This document shows, one piece after another, positions 17,941 through 26,473 of a DNA stretch of 64,000 nucleotides. Each line of letters opens with the position of its first letter. Position 1 is the first letter of the stretch. The translations under genes and the position numbers were made by a program. Under the pieces are notes generated by a model that saw only the letters and a program-made list of their open reading frames with translations, searched no databases and was not told the DNA's origin. Location: assembly GCA_002355455.1 (NCBI GenBank), contig AP017376.1, positions 62,001 to 126,000 of the forward strand, written 5' to 3'. Source of the DNA: Stanieria sp. NIES-3757 (lineage in GTDB: Bacteria > Cyanobacteriota > Cyanobacteriia > Cyanobacteriales > Xenococcaceae).

Positions 17941-18780
17941 ATGATAAATACAGTCTTCCCATCCATGCAACCGCCACAAGCACCTTCTCCCCCAGTGGTG
18001 GCTCAAAAAGCTTTAAGCGAACTGGTTAATTATTATCGGGAGTTAGCACGATATCACCGTTCTTCAGTTGATTATCATCAACAATTATTAGAACAACACG
18101 TTTTAGAGGCTGAAGCTGCCGAAAAACAGTTGGCAAGTATCGAAGCGATCTTATACCCCTTACAAACAAAGTCGTCTTCTCCTCAAGCACCTGAATCGGT
18201 TCCTCAAGAAATTAGCAATCATGCTAATGGTCAACAGGTTAATGGCACTGGGAAAATCCGCTTATCGAAAGAAAAAGCTCAGGACAAGATTGCAGAAAAA
18301 GATTCAGCTACTCTAGCTTTAGAAGACTCAAAGCCAGAAAAGAAAGCCACTGAGGTAGAAAAATCTAACTCAAAAACCTCTCAGCTAAGCGATCGCCAAT
18401 CTCTAAAAAACAATAGTAAGACCAAAAGTAGCAGTACTAAAACTGCCAAAACCAAGAAGCCCACTACCCAAAAAAATCCCGCTAAAACTAAAAGCTCGAC
18501 TTCAACCAATTCGTTGAGATTGCCCTATTCTGAAAAGTTAGCTTTTTACGAAACTAACGTTAATGCCGTAGCGGTTTGTTTGCAAGAGTTTTATCCTCAA
18601 GTAGTTAGTGCTGAAGATGTGATTAAATACTATTATCCAGAAGGTTTAGCAGGAGAGGATAGAAAAAAAGCTTACGCTGCTTTTAGTAACTGCTTGAGCA
18701 AAGGGGCTGACAAACAAGGTTGGGTTAGAACCAGTGTTGGTAAATATCGTTGGAAAAATGAGGGGGAAACGAAGACATAG
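17941..18780 (+). CDS. Hypothetical protein with Lys/Ser/Thr-rich linker
   Basis: 279 residues. A helical, possibly coiled-coil N-terminus (about 20-75, YYRELARYHRSSVDYHQQLL) is followed by a low-complexity Lys/Thr/Ser/Pro linker (about 80-195) and a compact C-terminal domain (KLAFYETNVNAVAVCLQEF to the end). The linker is like those of DNA-associated proteins. Function unknown. The stop lies 3 bp before an IS5-family element, so the C-terminus may have been trimmed. Confidence 0.6.
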   Translation: MINTVFPSMQPPQAPSPPVVAQKALSELVNYYRELARYHRSSVDYHQQLLEQHVLEAEAAEKQLASIEAILYPLQTKSSSPQAPESVPQEISNHANGQQVNGTGKIRLSKEKAQDKIAEKDSATLALEDSKPEKKATEVEKSNSKTSQLSDRQSLKNNSKTKSSSTKTAKTKKPTTQKNPAKTKSSTSTNSLRLPYSEKLAFYETNVNAVAVCLQEFYPQVVSAEDVIKYYYPEGLAGEDRKKAYAAFSNCLSKGADKQGWVRTSVGKYRWKNEGETKT

Positions 18781-18787
18781 AGAGAAC

Positions 18788-19297
18788 CTATCCCACTAAT
18801 AATATTCTGTTAATCCAGATGTGAATGGTAGCTAGAGATAAAAAGGCATCGAAATTAGCTTTGATACGCTCCCATCGAACAACAAGACGACGATACTTGC
18901 GTTGATACCAAGCAAAACAACGCTCTTGTTGAAATCGCGGTGTATCATTTTTAATTGGTCTTCCACGATGTTTTTTGGATTTATAGACTCGTTTGGGAAA
19001 TTGGGGTCTAATACCTCTTTTTCTTAATTGCGATCGCTTTTCGCAGCTATCATAACCTTTATCAGCAGCTAACACAGAAAATCTTTGTCTGGGACGACCT
19101 GGTTTCCCTGTTTGAATTTTGATGCTATCTAATAAAGGCAATACCTGCTCCCTTTCGCTACCATTAGCTGTTGTGGTTCGACTTGCTAATGGCATCCCAT
19201 TTCCTTCTGTGATGGTATGAATTAAAATTCCTTTTCCCTTGTAGCCATAAGCGACTTCTTCACCGCCACCTTTTCCAGGGGGAAAAAGAGCCATCAA
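18788..19297 (-). CDS. IS5-family transposase, C-terminal ORF (second type)
   Basis: 169 residues as an isolated frame, with GYKGKGILIHTI, VLAADKGYDS (second catalytic Asp) and FAWYQRKYRRLVVRWERIKANFDAF (terminal Glu region). It overlaps orfA by 38 bp. A -1 shift at a T5C5 run (19278-19287 on the plus strand as G5A5) joins AIDGSFSP of orfA, holding the first Asp, to PGKGGGEE here. Confidence 0.85.
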   Translation of the reverse strand: MMALFPPGKGGGEEVAYGYKGKGILIHTITEGNGMPLASRTTTANGSEREQVLPLLDSIKIQTGKPGRPRQRFSVLAADKGYDSCEKRSQLRKRGIRPQFPKRVYKSKKHRGRPIKNDTPRFQQERCFAWYQRKYRRLVVRWERIKANFDAFLSLATIHIWINRILLVG

Positions 19298-19619
19298 TAG
19301 CCCCGTAATTCCAATTAATCATGCCTTGATTTTGCGCTATGCCCAAAATTCGACTTTGAAGTTGCTCCATTGTTCCATCTTCTTGCCACCTTTTCAACCA
19401 ACGATGTGCTGAACTTTTTGATGCCCACTGTTTTCCTGTCGGTAAATCACACCATCGACATCCAGTAATTAAAATATATAGCAAGCTGTTTAACACATAA
19501 CGAAACGGAACAGGAGGCATTCCTCTCGATCTCCTTTGAGACGTTGGCAAAATATCTTCAAACAATTTCCACTCCAAATCATTTAGCCCTTCAAAACGTC
19601 CTGCCACTTTAGTCTCCAT
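19260..19619 (-). CDS. IS5-family transposase, N-terminal ORF (second type)
   Basis: 119 residues with LNDLEWKLFEDILP and the helix-turn-helix-bearing VLNSLLYILITGCRWCDLPTG of IS5-family N-terminal domains. It ends with GAIDGSFSP, the first catalytic Asp, just before the frameshift point. Confidence 0.85.
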   Translation of the reverse strand: METKVAGRFEGLNDLEWKLFEDILPTSQRRSRGMPPVPFRYVLNSLLYILITGCRWCDLPTGKQWASKSSAHRWLKRWQEDGTMEQLQSRILGIAQNQGMINWNYGAIDGSFSPWKRWR

Positions 19620-19695
19620 ATCATCAAGAGTAAAGTATCATATTTGAGCAATAGTGGGATAGGTTCACAGCAATTAGTGAGAAGCTCAAAGCACA

Positions 19696-19950
19696 TTAAT
19701 CGAAGGTTGCAAGAAGATTGTAGCCTCTCGACAAGCGACGTTTCTCGGCTCTATTGTAGAGCTTGACACCTGTTTCGTAATCCGAACAAACTGTAGAACT
19801 CGAGCGACCAAAATCTCTTTTTGCAGCCGAACCCCAGGTTCTTTTGAGCAGCCAGTTGCCCCATAAGTCCTGGCACAGTTCGATAACGTAATAGCGCGTC
19901 TCTTTTTGCCAAGAAGAACATAGATACTTTTCTAATTGATAACTCAACAC
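19696..19950 (-). CDS. WGR-domain protein
   Basis: 84 residues. YYVIELCQDLWGNWLLKRTWGS, then FGRSSSTVCSDYETG, then NRAEKRRLSRGY fits the WGR fold, a small nucleic-acid-associated domain named after its Trp-Gly-Arg motif. Here the motif reads W-G-S. Bacterial stand-alone WGR proteins are common on plasmids and of unknown role. The gene is 30 bp from the IS right end. Confidence 0.6.
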   Translation of the reverse strand: MLSYQLEKYLCSSWQKETRYYVIELCQDLWGNWLLKRTWGSAAKRDFGRSSSTVCSDYETGVKLYNRAEKRRLSRGYNLLATFD

Positions 19951-20083
19951 GGCACTGTTTTTAGAATCTCGCTCTTTGAATATTAATACGATCTCTTTTT
20001 TAGCTTCTAAAAATTGTTAACATTTTTAAGATATTAGAAAGCTAACGCTGGGGGTTAGGAATAATTTACATACTTTCCAGTAA

Positions 20084-20956
20084 ATGAATGCCAATACCTC
20101 AGTACCAAAAATTGCGACTGTCGAACAAGCAGTAGATTTGCTCTATCAATGTCTCGATCTTTCTACTCTCGGTAATGCCGTTGAATATCTCGAACAAAGA
20201 GAATTAAGATACCAATTACTATTTCTCTACAGTCACTTTTTTCCCCAACAATACTCACAAAGTAAGGCTGCGGTTTATCCTGGGTTAGACGAAGATGACG
20301 GTTTCATTCAATACACGGAACGAGAAATTGAATTTCTTCAGCTTGTCCATCGGGATTTATTTCCTCTAAATTATTTGGATTATCTTCTTGAAGAGCGAGT
20401 TGATTTTATCGAACCGAGATCGATTCTAGTAACGCCTTTAGGTATGGGGCAGCTAGACGATTATGAAATGTCCTATTTCGATTTGGCATTAGGAGATAAA
20501 ATTTTGTTGCCCATGACTTCAGTTGGTAGAGAAAACTTAGAACATTGGCAGAATCATCTGGGTGAGGATTGCTATGGGGAATGGTTTGAAGCAGAGTTAT
20601 CTTCTCCTCCCACTATGGCTGAAATTGTCCATCCTCACAGTATCGATCTTAAAAAGCTCAGACGTATGTGTTTTCAAGCCGAGAAACCTCTTTGCTATCT
20701 ACCTTTAACTTTGAGATTGCTAGATTTAAATACCAATAATATTTGGCTTGACGAAGAGGGTGGATGGTTGCAGGGCATGAAGGGAACGACGTTAGATTGG
20801 TCAAAAGAGAATGTTATTTACCTCCATAGAGAATACCTCAAAGCTCAGAGAATCTTAGATGCTGCGGGTTCTTTCATTGGCTGGTTAGAAGCCGATTTAA
20901 ATAATAATTTTCAATCTGTTTTGAGGCTTTGGAATCAATGTTCGACTCCCCCTTAA
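20084..20956 (+). CDS. Hypothetical protein co-transcribed with an E2-like gene
   Basis: 290 residues, acidic and soluble, with no signal peptide or recognised motif. The N-terminal part is helical (VEQAVDLLYQCLDL, AVEYLEQRELRYQLLFLY). Its end overlaps the start of the E2-like gene by 19 bp, so the two are translationally coupled and the products may act together. It could be a partner or substrate adaptor, but that is inferred only from position. Confidence 0.6.
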   Translation: MNANTSVPKIATVEQAVDLLYQCLDLSTLGNAVEYLEQRELRYQLLFLYSHFFPQQYSQSKAAVYPGLDEDDGFIQYTEREIEFLQLVHRDLFPLNYLDYLLEERVDFIEPRSILVTPLGMGQLDDYEMSYFDLALGDKILLPMTSVGRENLEHWQNHLGEDCYGEWFEAELSSPPTMAEIVHPHSIDLKKLRRMCFQAEKPLCYLPLTLRLLDLNTNNIWLDEEGGWLQGMKGTTLDWSKENVIYLHREYLKAQRILDAAGSFIGWLEADLNNNFQSVLRLWNQCSTPP

Positions 20957-21663
20957 TTTCTGGCGATGTACTCAGAGAAGTGATTGCCAAAGCACCGAGA
21001 AATCTCGATAATTTAGAGGCCGAACTGCTATTTATTGATCGCAATTATATTTTCCATTATTTAGAGGGTAATAGGCACGTTTACAAAAGCCTGACTCCAG
21101 AGGTTTTGCGAAATGCTTTTGCTAACGAGCCTACCGATACAGATTGGCTGCCTAAAAGTGTGATTCGTCATGGCAGTGGTGTTTCGGGTAATTGGATAGT
21201 CTGTTTCTTTCCCCAACAGCGTTACAGCCTACAAGTCGGGCAAGAACAATTTTATTTACCTCTGCCGAGTTTCGTCTTTATGGGAATCGGTAGTAGCTAC
21301 TTTCTTTGGGCAGTAAAAAAGAATCAGTTCGAGCCAAATTTAATTGTTTATCATGCTCCTTTACCTAATATCATGGCTGATGGCAGAATCTGTTGGGGCA
21401 ATGTTTACCCTACCTCTGTTGGGCTGTCAAATGTAGAAGCTGTTTGGTCTAAATTTATCGGTAGTGTATTTAATCGGGATTATACTCAGGGGAAATCGAG
21501 GAAATACAAAAATAATATTATCGAGCAGTTAAAGATTTTAAACCGAAAAGAAAAGATTTCTTCTCGCTGTAGGTATCTAGTTTCTGACCTCGTTCCCGTT
21601 CGGAATAAATTGACAGTAGCGCAAGCTGTAAAAGCGATTATTAAAAATGTCGAGTGTGGTTAA
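20938..21663 (+). CDS. E2 (ubiquitin-conjugase)-like protein resembling PRTRC protein B / Prok-E2 family D
   Basis: About 241 residues. The segment HAPLPNIMADGRICWGNVYP (active Cys codon at 21391-21393) parallels the eukaryotic E2 signature HPN-I-x-x-x-G-x-I-C-L, with Leu in place of the His. PRTRC protein B and related prokaryotic E2 families carry such a Cys and usually neighbour an E1-like ThiF gene and a ubiquitin-like protein. None is visible here. The ATG at 20938 is chosen over 20929 for the shorter overlap, but either is possible. Confidence 0.6.
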   Translation: MFDSPLISGDVLREVIAKAPRNLDNLEAELLFIDRNYIFHYLEGNRHVYKSLTPEVLRNAFANEPTDTDWLPKSVIRHGSGVSGNWIVCFFPQQRYSLQVGQEQFYLPLPSFVFMGIGSSYFLWAVKKNQFEPNLIVYHAPLPNIMADGRICWGNVYPTSVGLSNVEAVWSKFIGSVFNRDYTQGKSRKYKNNIIEQLKILNRKEKISSRCRYLVSDLVPVRNKLTVAQAVKAIIKNVECG

Positions 21664-21703
21664 TAAAAAAAAATACGGGGTGTTAACGTTTATTCATCCC
21701 CGT
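21664..21703 (-). terminator. Rho-independent terminator of the par operon
   Basis: Read on the minus strand, stem ACGGGG(A)TG / CACCCCGT (21675-21703) is followed by ATTTTTTTTT. It lies about 110 bases downstream of the ribbon-helix-helix gene and also separates it from the convergent E2-like gene. Confidence 0.75.
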
Positions 21704-21816
21704 AAGCTTTATACTCAGCACAGATTTCAAGGTATCTAGATATCTACACTTCATCTGTCTTTGCGCAAAGAGCGGCACCTCCTGCGTAGCGGAAGCGTTA
21801 GGTAGTTTACTTAGTA

Positions 21817-22350
21817 TTATTCATTACCAAAGCGTTCGATCATTGACTTAGCTCGACGATAGTTAGCTATTTTTTGTCTTTGTCGATCTCTTTGGCGAGC
21901 TTCAGCTAACACTTTAGATTGTATGGATTTGTGATTTTCAAAATACACAAATAAGGCTTCTAAAAAAACTTCTCGACTAATTTCTTCTTCCTGACACTTT
22001 TGACTTAATTTTTGGCTGAGTTTTTGTTCTAATCTAATCGTGCTTTGCTTGGTTTTAATATCCATGCTAGGTGAAGACAGTTCATCTAGAGCAGGTATAG
22101 CATTGAGAGCATCTGTAGTTGAAGATATCTCTACATCTTGATTGCTAGAGTTTGAGATATCTACAAGATCATGGAGATCGTAAGCTAAGGATTCTGCTTC
22201 GTTAGCTACCCTCTCTTCTTGAATCACTGAAACTTCAGGCTTTTGAGATGATTCTTCGTTCTTATTGACCGATGAAATTGTCGATAAGTCTCGACTTTGT
22301 ACAGTCGGTTTAGCTCTATTACGCAGTCTTTCTAAAGCATCTTGATTCAT
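21817..22350 (-). CDS. Ribbon-helix-helix-type partition partner of ParA
   Basis: 177 residues. The N-terminal 105 are acidic, Ser-rich and probably disordered. The C-terminal part begins KQSTIRLEQKLSQKLSQ, like a ribbon-helix-helix strand and helix, followed by FLEALFVYFENH and a basic Arg/Lys-rich tail. Small proteins of this kind act as centromere-binding adaptors for ParA ATPases. The gene is 20 bp downstream of parA in the same operon, which supports the role. Confidence 0.6.
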   Translation of the reverse strand: MNQDALERLRNRAKPTVQSRDLSTISSVNKNEESSQKPEVSVIQEERVANEAESLAYDLHDLVDISNSSNQDVEISSTTDALNAIPALDELSSPSMDIKTKQSTIRLEQKLSQKLSQKCQEEEISREVFLEALFVYFENHKSIQSKVLAEARQRDRQRQKIANYRRAKSMIERFGNE

Positions 22351-22370
22351 TACTTCTGTTTTTTAAAATC

Positions 22371-23168
22371 TTATACTGCTACCACTGTTGATTGATTTAG
22401 CTGTTTGCAGTCTTCTAATAATTCAATGATTTTTTCAAAGGGGTACTCTAAATCTTTTGCGCCCAATTCGCTCAAAAGTTGACCCTGACGAGTTGCCTGT
22501 TTGAATTTTTCTGATTCTCTTATCGTGGGAAGCACGGGGGCACCGTCGGCAAATTCTCTCATCGCAGCAATATTATCTCTACTTTCTAGGGTTTGAGTTC
22601 TTCCTACCCAGCGATCGCGAAAAGGAATAATTCCCAATATTTGTCCTCTAAATGCCATTACTTGAGCTTGTTCGGCGAGAAACTTTTGTGTATCGAGCAA
22701 GGAGTTTACTCCTTTAGTTGCCGACTCGGCGGGAATTAACACCCAGTCTGCTGCACCAACTGCGGTCAAACAAATTTGCGATCGCGTTGGTTGTACGTCG
22801 ATGATTACATAGTCAAATAGCTCTTTAACTGCTTGAAGTCGGATCTGTAAGATTAGTGCGCCAGTACCACTACCACTTAAATACTCAGTTACCTTTGCCA
22901 GTCCGCTATCGGCAGGAACTAAAAATAAATTTTCATCATTAGTAGGATAAATTCCATCTTCAGTCGATACCGTACCCTTTAATACTTCAAGCAAAGTAGG
23001 TCGATCTGGTGCTACTTCATGATTTAAGAAAAAAGTTAAATTGGCTTGAGGATCGCAGTCGATCGCTAAAACTTTTTTTCCAGCCTGGGCTAACATTTTG
23101 GCAAGGAAATAACAAGTTGTAGTCTTCCCTTGTCCCCCTGCTAAACTAACTGCTGCTATTGTTTGCAT
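22371..23168 (-). CDS. parA: ParA-family partition ATPase
   Basis: 265 residues. The P-loop AGGQGKTTT lies at 10-18; the deviant Walker A signature lysine (usually KGG) is Ala10 here. AIDCDPQANLT follows, then FDYVIIDVQPTRS (switch II/Walker B, where DxPP is usual) and an AESATKGVNSLLDT loop. ParA dimerises with ATP on nucleoid DNA and moves the plasmid via a partner bound to the centromere. Its probable partner is the ribbon-helix-helix gene downstream, and its upstream region carries repeated TATCTAGATA motifs. Confidence 0.85.
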   Translation of the reverse strand: MQTIAAVSLAGGQGKTTTCYFLAKMLAQAGKKVLAIDCDPQANLTFFLNHEVAPDRPTLLEVLKGTVSTEDGIYPTNDENLFLVPADSGLAKVTEYLSGSGTGALILQIRLQAVKELFDYVIIDVQPTRSQICLTAVGAADWVLIPAESATKGVNSLLDTQKFLAEQAQVMAFRGQILGIIPFRDRWVGRTQTLESRDNIAAMREFADGAPVLPTIRESEKFKQATRQGQLLSELGAKDLEYPFEKIIELLEDCKQLNQSTVVAV

Positions 23169-23616
23169 TTGCGTACTTGAAGTATATTTTCCATAGGGAA
23201 GCTCGCCTCTCTAAAAGAACGCCGTATAAACTGATGAGGAAACCCAATCAGACAGGCACTCCGCAAGAGCAAGTCCCGCTTCAGCCTTCTTTATAGCCTC
23301 ATGATTTCTAGATGTCTATTGGTTTTATTTTCTCGATAACTAAATATACAGAAATTAATATATGTAGATATCTATATACAAAGATGTCGGTATTTCAAAG
23401 TTTCTAGATACATTGAATACTGGGTATCTAGATATAAAGATATCTAGACTTATTGATTTTTAGAAACAAAAGTATCTTGATATCAAAAAACCTTGCTTTG
23501 TAATAGCTACTGACATTAGTGAATCTAAATGTTTTGACAAGTAGATATCTTGACATCCTGATATCCATACTTTCGGATTCTAATTTTTTACTCAAAATAA
23601 TTGATATCTAGATATA
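23169..23616. promoter_or_regulatory. Iteron-like array upstream of parA (candidate centromere/operator)
   Basis: The palindromic core TATCTAGATA and its variants (GATATCTAGATAT, AGATATCTTGA, TCTAGATGTC) recur at about 23307, 23364, 23402, 23424, 23438, 23471, 23541, 23559 and 23601. One more near-perfect copy lies downstream of the operon at 21731-21747. Clusters of this kind next to parA usually form the partition site and operator, or the replication iterons. The first 110 bases hold no such motif and are probably leader. Confidence 0.65.
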
Positions 23617-23728
23617 GAACCCATTTGAGATCTCACGAAGAGACTGAAAGCCGCTTAAGCATTAATCTGACGAAGCAGAGATCGATCTTGGCAGTCGCAT
23701 GAGATAAAGTTCGCTCAACAGCGCGATT

Positions 23729-24205
23729 CTACAAGCGGAGGAAACCTCCGCGTATCTCGCGCTCAAAGTTTTTAACCAAACTTTTACAACGCTCCATCCA
23801 AGCGTTTGAGCGTTCAATCACCCAGCGAGCAACAGCAGGAACAAATCCAGATTTCCCTTGCGCTGCCTTCTCTTGTTTCGAGGGTTTGGTGGACAGTTCA
23901 AACTTGATTTTCGTCATGATCTCGGGATAAACTTGCTCCAATTGCTCAGTCAAATGTTCGGGATGATATCCGTGGTCTAGCAAAATAGTGAGCTTCGGAA
24001 GGTTAACGGGTTTTGACTGGAAATAGTCAATATTTAGCGTCAGCATCTCAATCAATCCTGCATCATCCGAGACATTTGCTGGTGTGCAGTGGGTAAAGAA
24101 AGGAAATCCCAGTGTATCAATTGCCAGATGTCTTTTAATCCCATTCGTGGCTTTGTAAAAACAAAAGCCTTTGGAAGCGACACTGGCATTACAGGTATTT
24201 TTCAC
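23729..24205 (-). CDS. IS5-family transposase orfB (copy 2)
   Basis: Protein identical to orfB of the complete copies at 7291 and 45001, with the LLDHGYHPE catalytic region. It cannot give a functional transposase here because orfA has lost its start. Confidence 0.85.
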   Translation of the reverse strand: MKNTCNASVASKGFCFYKATNGIKRHLAIDTLGFPFFTHCTPANVSDDAGLIEMLTLNIDYFQSKPVNLPKLTILLDHGYHPEHLTEQLEQVYPEIMTKIKFELSTKPSKQEKAAQGKSGFVPAVARWVIERSNAWMERCKSLVKNFEREIRGGFLRL

Positions 24206-24225
24206 GGCTTGAGAGTCAATGATTA

Positions 24226-24480
24226 TTAATGTTGTCCACTTAGGTTTTTTTTAACCTGCTGACGTACTTGTTCATGTAAGGCATTCATGAGCTTTTCAAA
24301 CACCCCTACCTTTCGCCACTGCTTGTAGTGCCAATAGACAGTTGAGTAGGGAGGTAAATCTTTGGGCAAGTCTGCCCAATTACAACCATTTTTGAGTTGA
24401 TAGAGTATTCCGTCAAGGATTTCTCGCCTTGTCCAATTGGCAGGTCGGGTTTGCTTCTTAGTCGGCAATATCTTAACTAA
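24226..24480 (-). pseudogene. IS5-family transposase orfA (copy 2), 5' end lost
   Basis: Retains VKILPTKKQTRPANW to the frameshift site but lacks the first residues (MKYSSSLSDEEWEILEPLL), which were replaced by IS630-type DNA. The open frame extends a few codons into that element. Confidence 0.85.
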
Positions 24481-24506
24481 TATCAAATCCGTTTGAATAC
24501 CCATAA

Positions 24507-24995
24507 TTAAATCAGGTCTTCAGGCCACCAATGATAGTTAGTCAATCCTTGAATCAATTGTGGTTGTCGAAGTAGACTACGGCATCTTTGAATCATAATT
24601 TCTTCTAATTGGTCGAGAGTGTCAAAAGTTTTGTTCGCGATTGCTTCATTAGTCAGAGGCCATAATCTTTCGGCAGGTTGTAATTCTGGTGATTTGGGAG
24701 GCATCCAGAATAAATGTACTCCTTTGGGAACTTTTAGCTTTTCAGTAGTATGAAAAGATGCTTGATCGAGCGCTAAAATGACTCGCTTTTTTTCACCTAT
24801 CTCAAAATGCCGAGCAAAATCTTCTAACAAAAGACTAAAAACTTTAGTGTTCAACTTGGGTACAATCCACCAATAAGTTTCTCCTGAACCAGGATGTACA
24901 AATCCTGCTAACCACAACCATTGAAATCGCCAATTAACTTTGGCTATCGGTTGCTGACCCTTTTCTATCCACATGATTCGATTTACTGGCTGCAA
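24507..24995 (-). CDS. IS630-family transposase, C-terminal ORF (copy 1)
   Basis: 162 residues from its first Met, with VILALDQASFHTTEKL (second catalytic Asp), FWMPPKSPELQPAERLWPLTNEAI (third acidic residue, DDE type). The frame is open upstream through WAEDEHRIGL, holding the first Asp, and is reached from orfA by a -1 frameshift. Confidence 0.88.
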   Translation of the reverse strand: MQPVNRIMWIEKGQQPIAKVNWRFQWLWLAGFVHPGSGETYWWIVPKLNTKVFSLLLEDFARHFEIGEKKRVILALDQASFHTTEKLKVPKGVHLFWMPPKSPELQPAERLWPLTNEAIANKTFDTLDQLEEIMIQRCRSLLRQPQLIQGLTNYHWWPEDLI

Positions 24996-25027
24996 TCCGA
25001 TTCGATGCTCATCTTCAGCCCAAGTTT

Positions 25028-25570
25028 CTACCGTTGATTCAGGATATTGTTGTTTAATTGCTGCGGCAGTCTGCGCCAGTTTTTTTTCCAGCGTTGTTGC
25101 TCTTCGGGATCACTTTCGACATGAGTAGGTCTTGGTCTTCGACGGACGTATTCTAGTCCTCGAAGATAATCCCATCCTCTTTGAGGTGCGATCTCTTTGC
25201 CTAATAACTCACTCATCCAAGCTGCTACTTTGGTTCCGCTCCATAATCCTCCTGACTCTGGTGTTGCTTGAAGGGCTTGCCATAATAAGGCTTGTTGTTG
25301 TTCATCCAATAGTGGCTTGGCTCCCTGATTCTCTTTTCTTTTATCCCCCAAGCTTTCTGCCCCCAAGCGATTGTAACCCCAGACAAGTTCGTAAATCCAG
25401 CTACGGCTATAGCCAGTTATCTCTGCTACTTGTTCTGTAGTCTTTCCCTCTGCTAACAACCAGATAATTTGGTAGTGACTTCGCTCTCGTGGTTCTCTTG
25501 AATTACGATATCGTTGTTTTAGTTCCTCTATACTTAAATGAGGTTCGATTCTAATTCGTTTCGGCATCAA
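25028..25570 (-). CDS. IS630-family transposase, N-terminal ORF (copy 1)
   Basis: 180 residues: two helix-turn-helix units, the first with EGKTTEQVAEITGYSRSWIYELV, the second with the winged region WSGTKVAAWMSELLG. In the coding strand an A8 run (complement of 25080-25087) gives A-AAA-AAC, where a -1 shift fuses it to orfB. Confidence 0.88.
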   Translation of the reverse strand: MMPKRIRIEPHLSIEELKQRYRNSREPRERSHYQIIWLLAEGKTTEQVAEITGYSRSWIYELVWGYNRLGAESLGDKRKENQGAKPLLDEQQQALLWQALQATPESGGLWSGTKVAAWMSELLGKEIAPQRGWDYLRGLEYVRRRPRPTHVESDPEEQQRWKKNWRRLPQQLNNNILNQR

Positions 25571-25772
25571 TTGAATTTGGTTATTTTCTCTGCTTGATTA
25601 TATCATGGGCAATTAAACGGATTTAATATTACTTAATCTTTAATGGTTTTAGATAAAGCTATTATGAAGAGTTCCAGAACGAGGTAAGTATTTTTAACAA
25701 TAACTAGCCAAATTAAGCGTCCCATGAATTAAAAATTATATAGATGTAAATAAATAAAATACGGAATTAATC

Positions 25773-26450
25773 ATGTTGAAAACAAAAGTTCTTCTGATTG
25801 AAACTGACCCAGCTATTGCTTTAGGCTTGCCAGAATTAATCCATCAAAAAGTTCAATCGGAAATAGTCGTTGATGTTTCCACTAATCATGAAGATGGTCT
25901 ATCAAAAGCACTTAGCTTAAAACCAGACTTAATTTTGATGGACTTGAATCATGGCAAAGGTTTGACTTTAGCAGAACAAATTAAAAATGTTCTTCCCGAA
26001 ATAAAAATTCTATTTCTTTCAGCTACTTTGAGCAATCAACAAGATTTAATTTGCCTCATAGCAGATGGCTATAATGGCTTTTGTCTTAAAGGTATGGAAG
26101 TTGATGAGTTAATTGAAGCAATTCGAGTTACTCAAAAAAATGAAGATAGTATTTATTTAGATGCCAGAATCGTTAGCGATTTGAGAAAACAAATTAGTCG
26201 TTTAAAGTATGTTACTGACGAAACTAATGAAGAAATTACTCATCTGTTGGCAGAATTTACAACCAGACAAAAAGACGTACTCAAGTTACTTTTACAGGGA
26301 AAAGATGAAACTGAAATTAGCAAACTGCTGGAAATTTCTTACTATACGGTTCGCTCTCATTTAAATGCGATTAGAAACAAGTTAGTCGCAAAAAGCAAAT
26401 CGGAAGTGATTGCTAAATGCTGGAGTATGGGTTTAGCTTATGCACTGTGA
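25773..26450 (+). CDS. NarL/LuxR-type response regulator
   Basis: 225 residues. The receiver domain (4-120) has acidic residues E10/D12, phospho-acceptor Asp57 in LILMDLN and Lys in GFCLKGME. The C-terminal domain has the LuxR helix-turn-helix FTTRQKDVLKLLLQGKDETEISKLLEISYYTVRSHLNAI. It would be a phosphorylation-controlled transcription factor. No histidine kinase is nearby, so it is an orphan in the window. Its targets are unknown. Confidence 0.9.
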   Translation: MLKTKVLLIETDPAIALGLPELIHQKVQSEIVVDVSTNHEDGLSKALSLKPDLILMDLNHGKGLTLAEQIKNVLPEIKILFLSATLSNQQDLICLIADGYNGFCLKGMEVDELIEAIRVTQKNEDSIYLDARIVSDLRKQISRLKYVTDETNEEITHLLAEFTTRQKDVLKLLLQGKDETEISKLLEISYYTVRSHLNAIRNKLVAKSKSEVIAKCWSMGLAYAL

Positions 26451-26473
26451 CTAGGGACCTCAATTCCACGAAT

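Larger units (their letters stand above)
18784..19666 (-). mobile_element. IS5-family insertion sequence, second type (883 bp)
   Basis: Inverted ends GAACCTATCCCACTA and TAGTGGGATAGGTTC. Two minus-strand ORFs together make a DDE transposase. This is a different element from the 982-bp one: ends and proteins differ. No clear target duplication is seen. Only one copy is in the window. Confidence 0.88.
23617..24480 (-). mobile_element. IS5-family insertion sequence, copy 2 (truncated by IS630-type element)
   Basis: Same element as copies 1 and 3 but lacking its last 118 or so bases. The GAACCCATTTGA end is present. The other end stops at ACTAA where the IS630-type element begins, and the missing part does not reappear on the far side of that element, so DNA was deleted. 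Confidence 0.9.
24483..25626 (-). mobile_element. IS630-family insertion sequence, copy 1 (1144 bp)
   Basis: Inverted ends TCAAATCCGTTTGAAT and ATTAAACGGATTTAA, flanked by TA on both sides as expected for IS630/Tc1-type elements. Two minus-strand ORFs encode the transposase. An identical-length copy is at 55611-56754 with identical proteins. Confidence 0.9.

Noticed and set aside
21752-21803. GC-rich stretch with GCGTAGCGGAAGCG downstream of the par operon
   Set aside because: It looks like a common dispersed cyanobacterial short repeat; I cannot define its ends or a function.
23231-23260. CTGATGAG-GAAAC resembling the hammerhead ribozyme core
   Set aside because: The two core boxes are adjacent with no room for stem II, and no flanking stems I and III are seen.
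25132-25440. 102-codon plus-strand frame within IS630 (also at 56260-56568)
   Set aside because: Antisense to the transposase N-terminal ORF and present only because both IS copies are identical.
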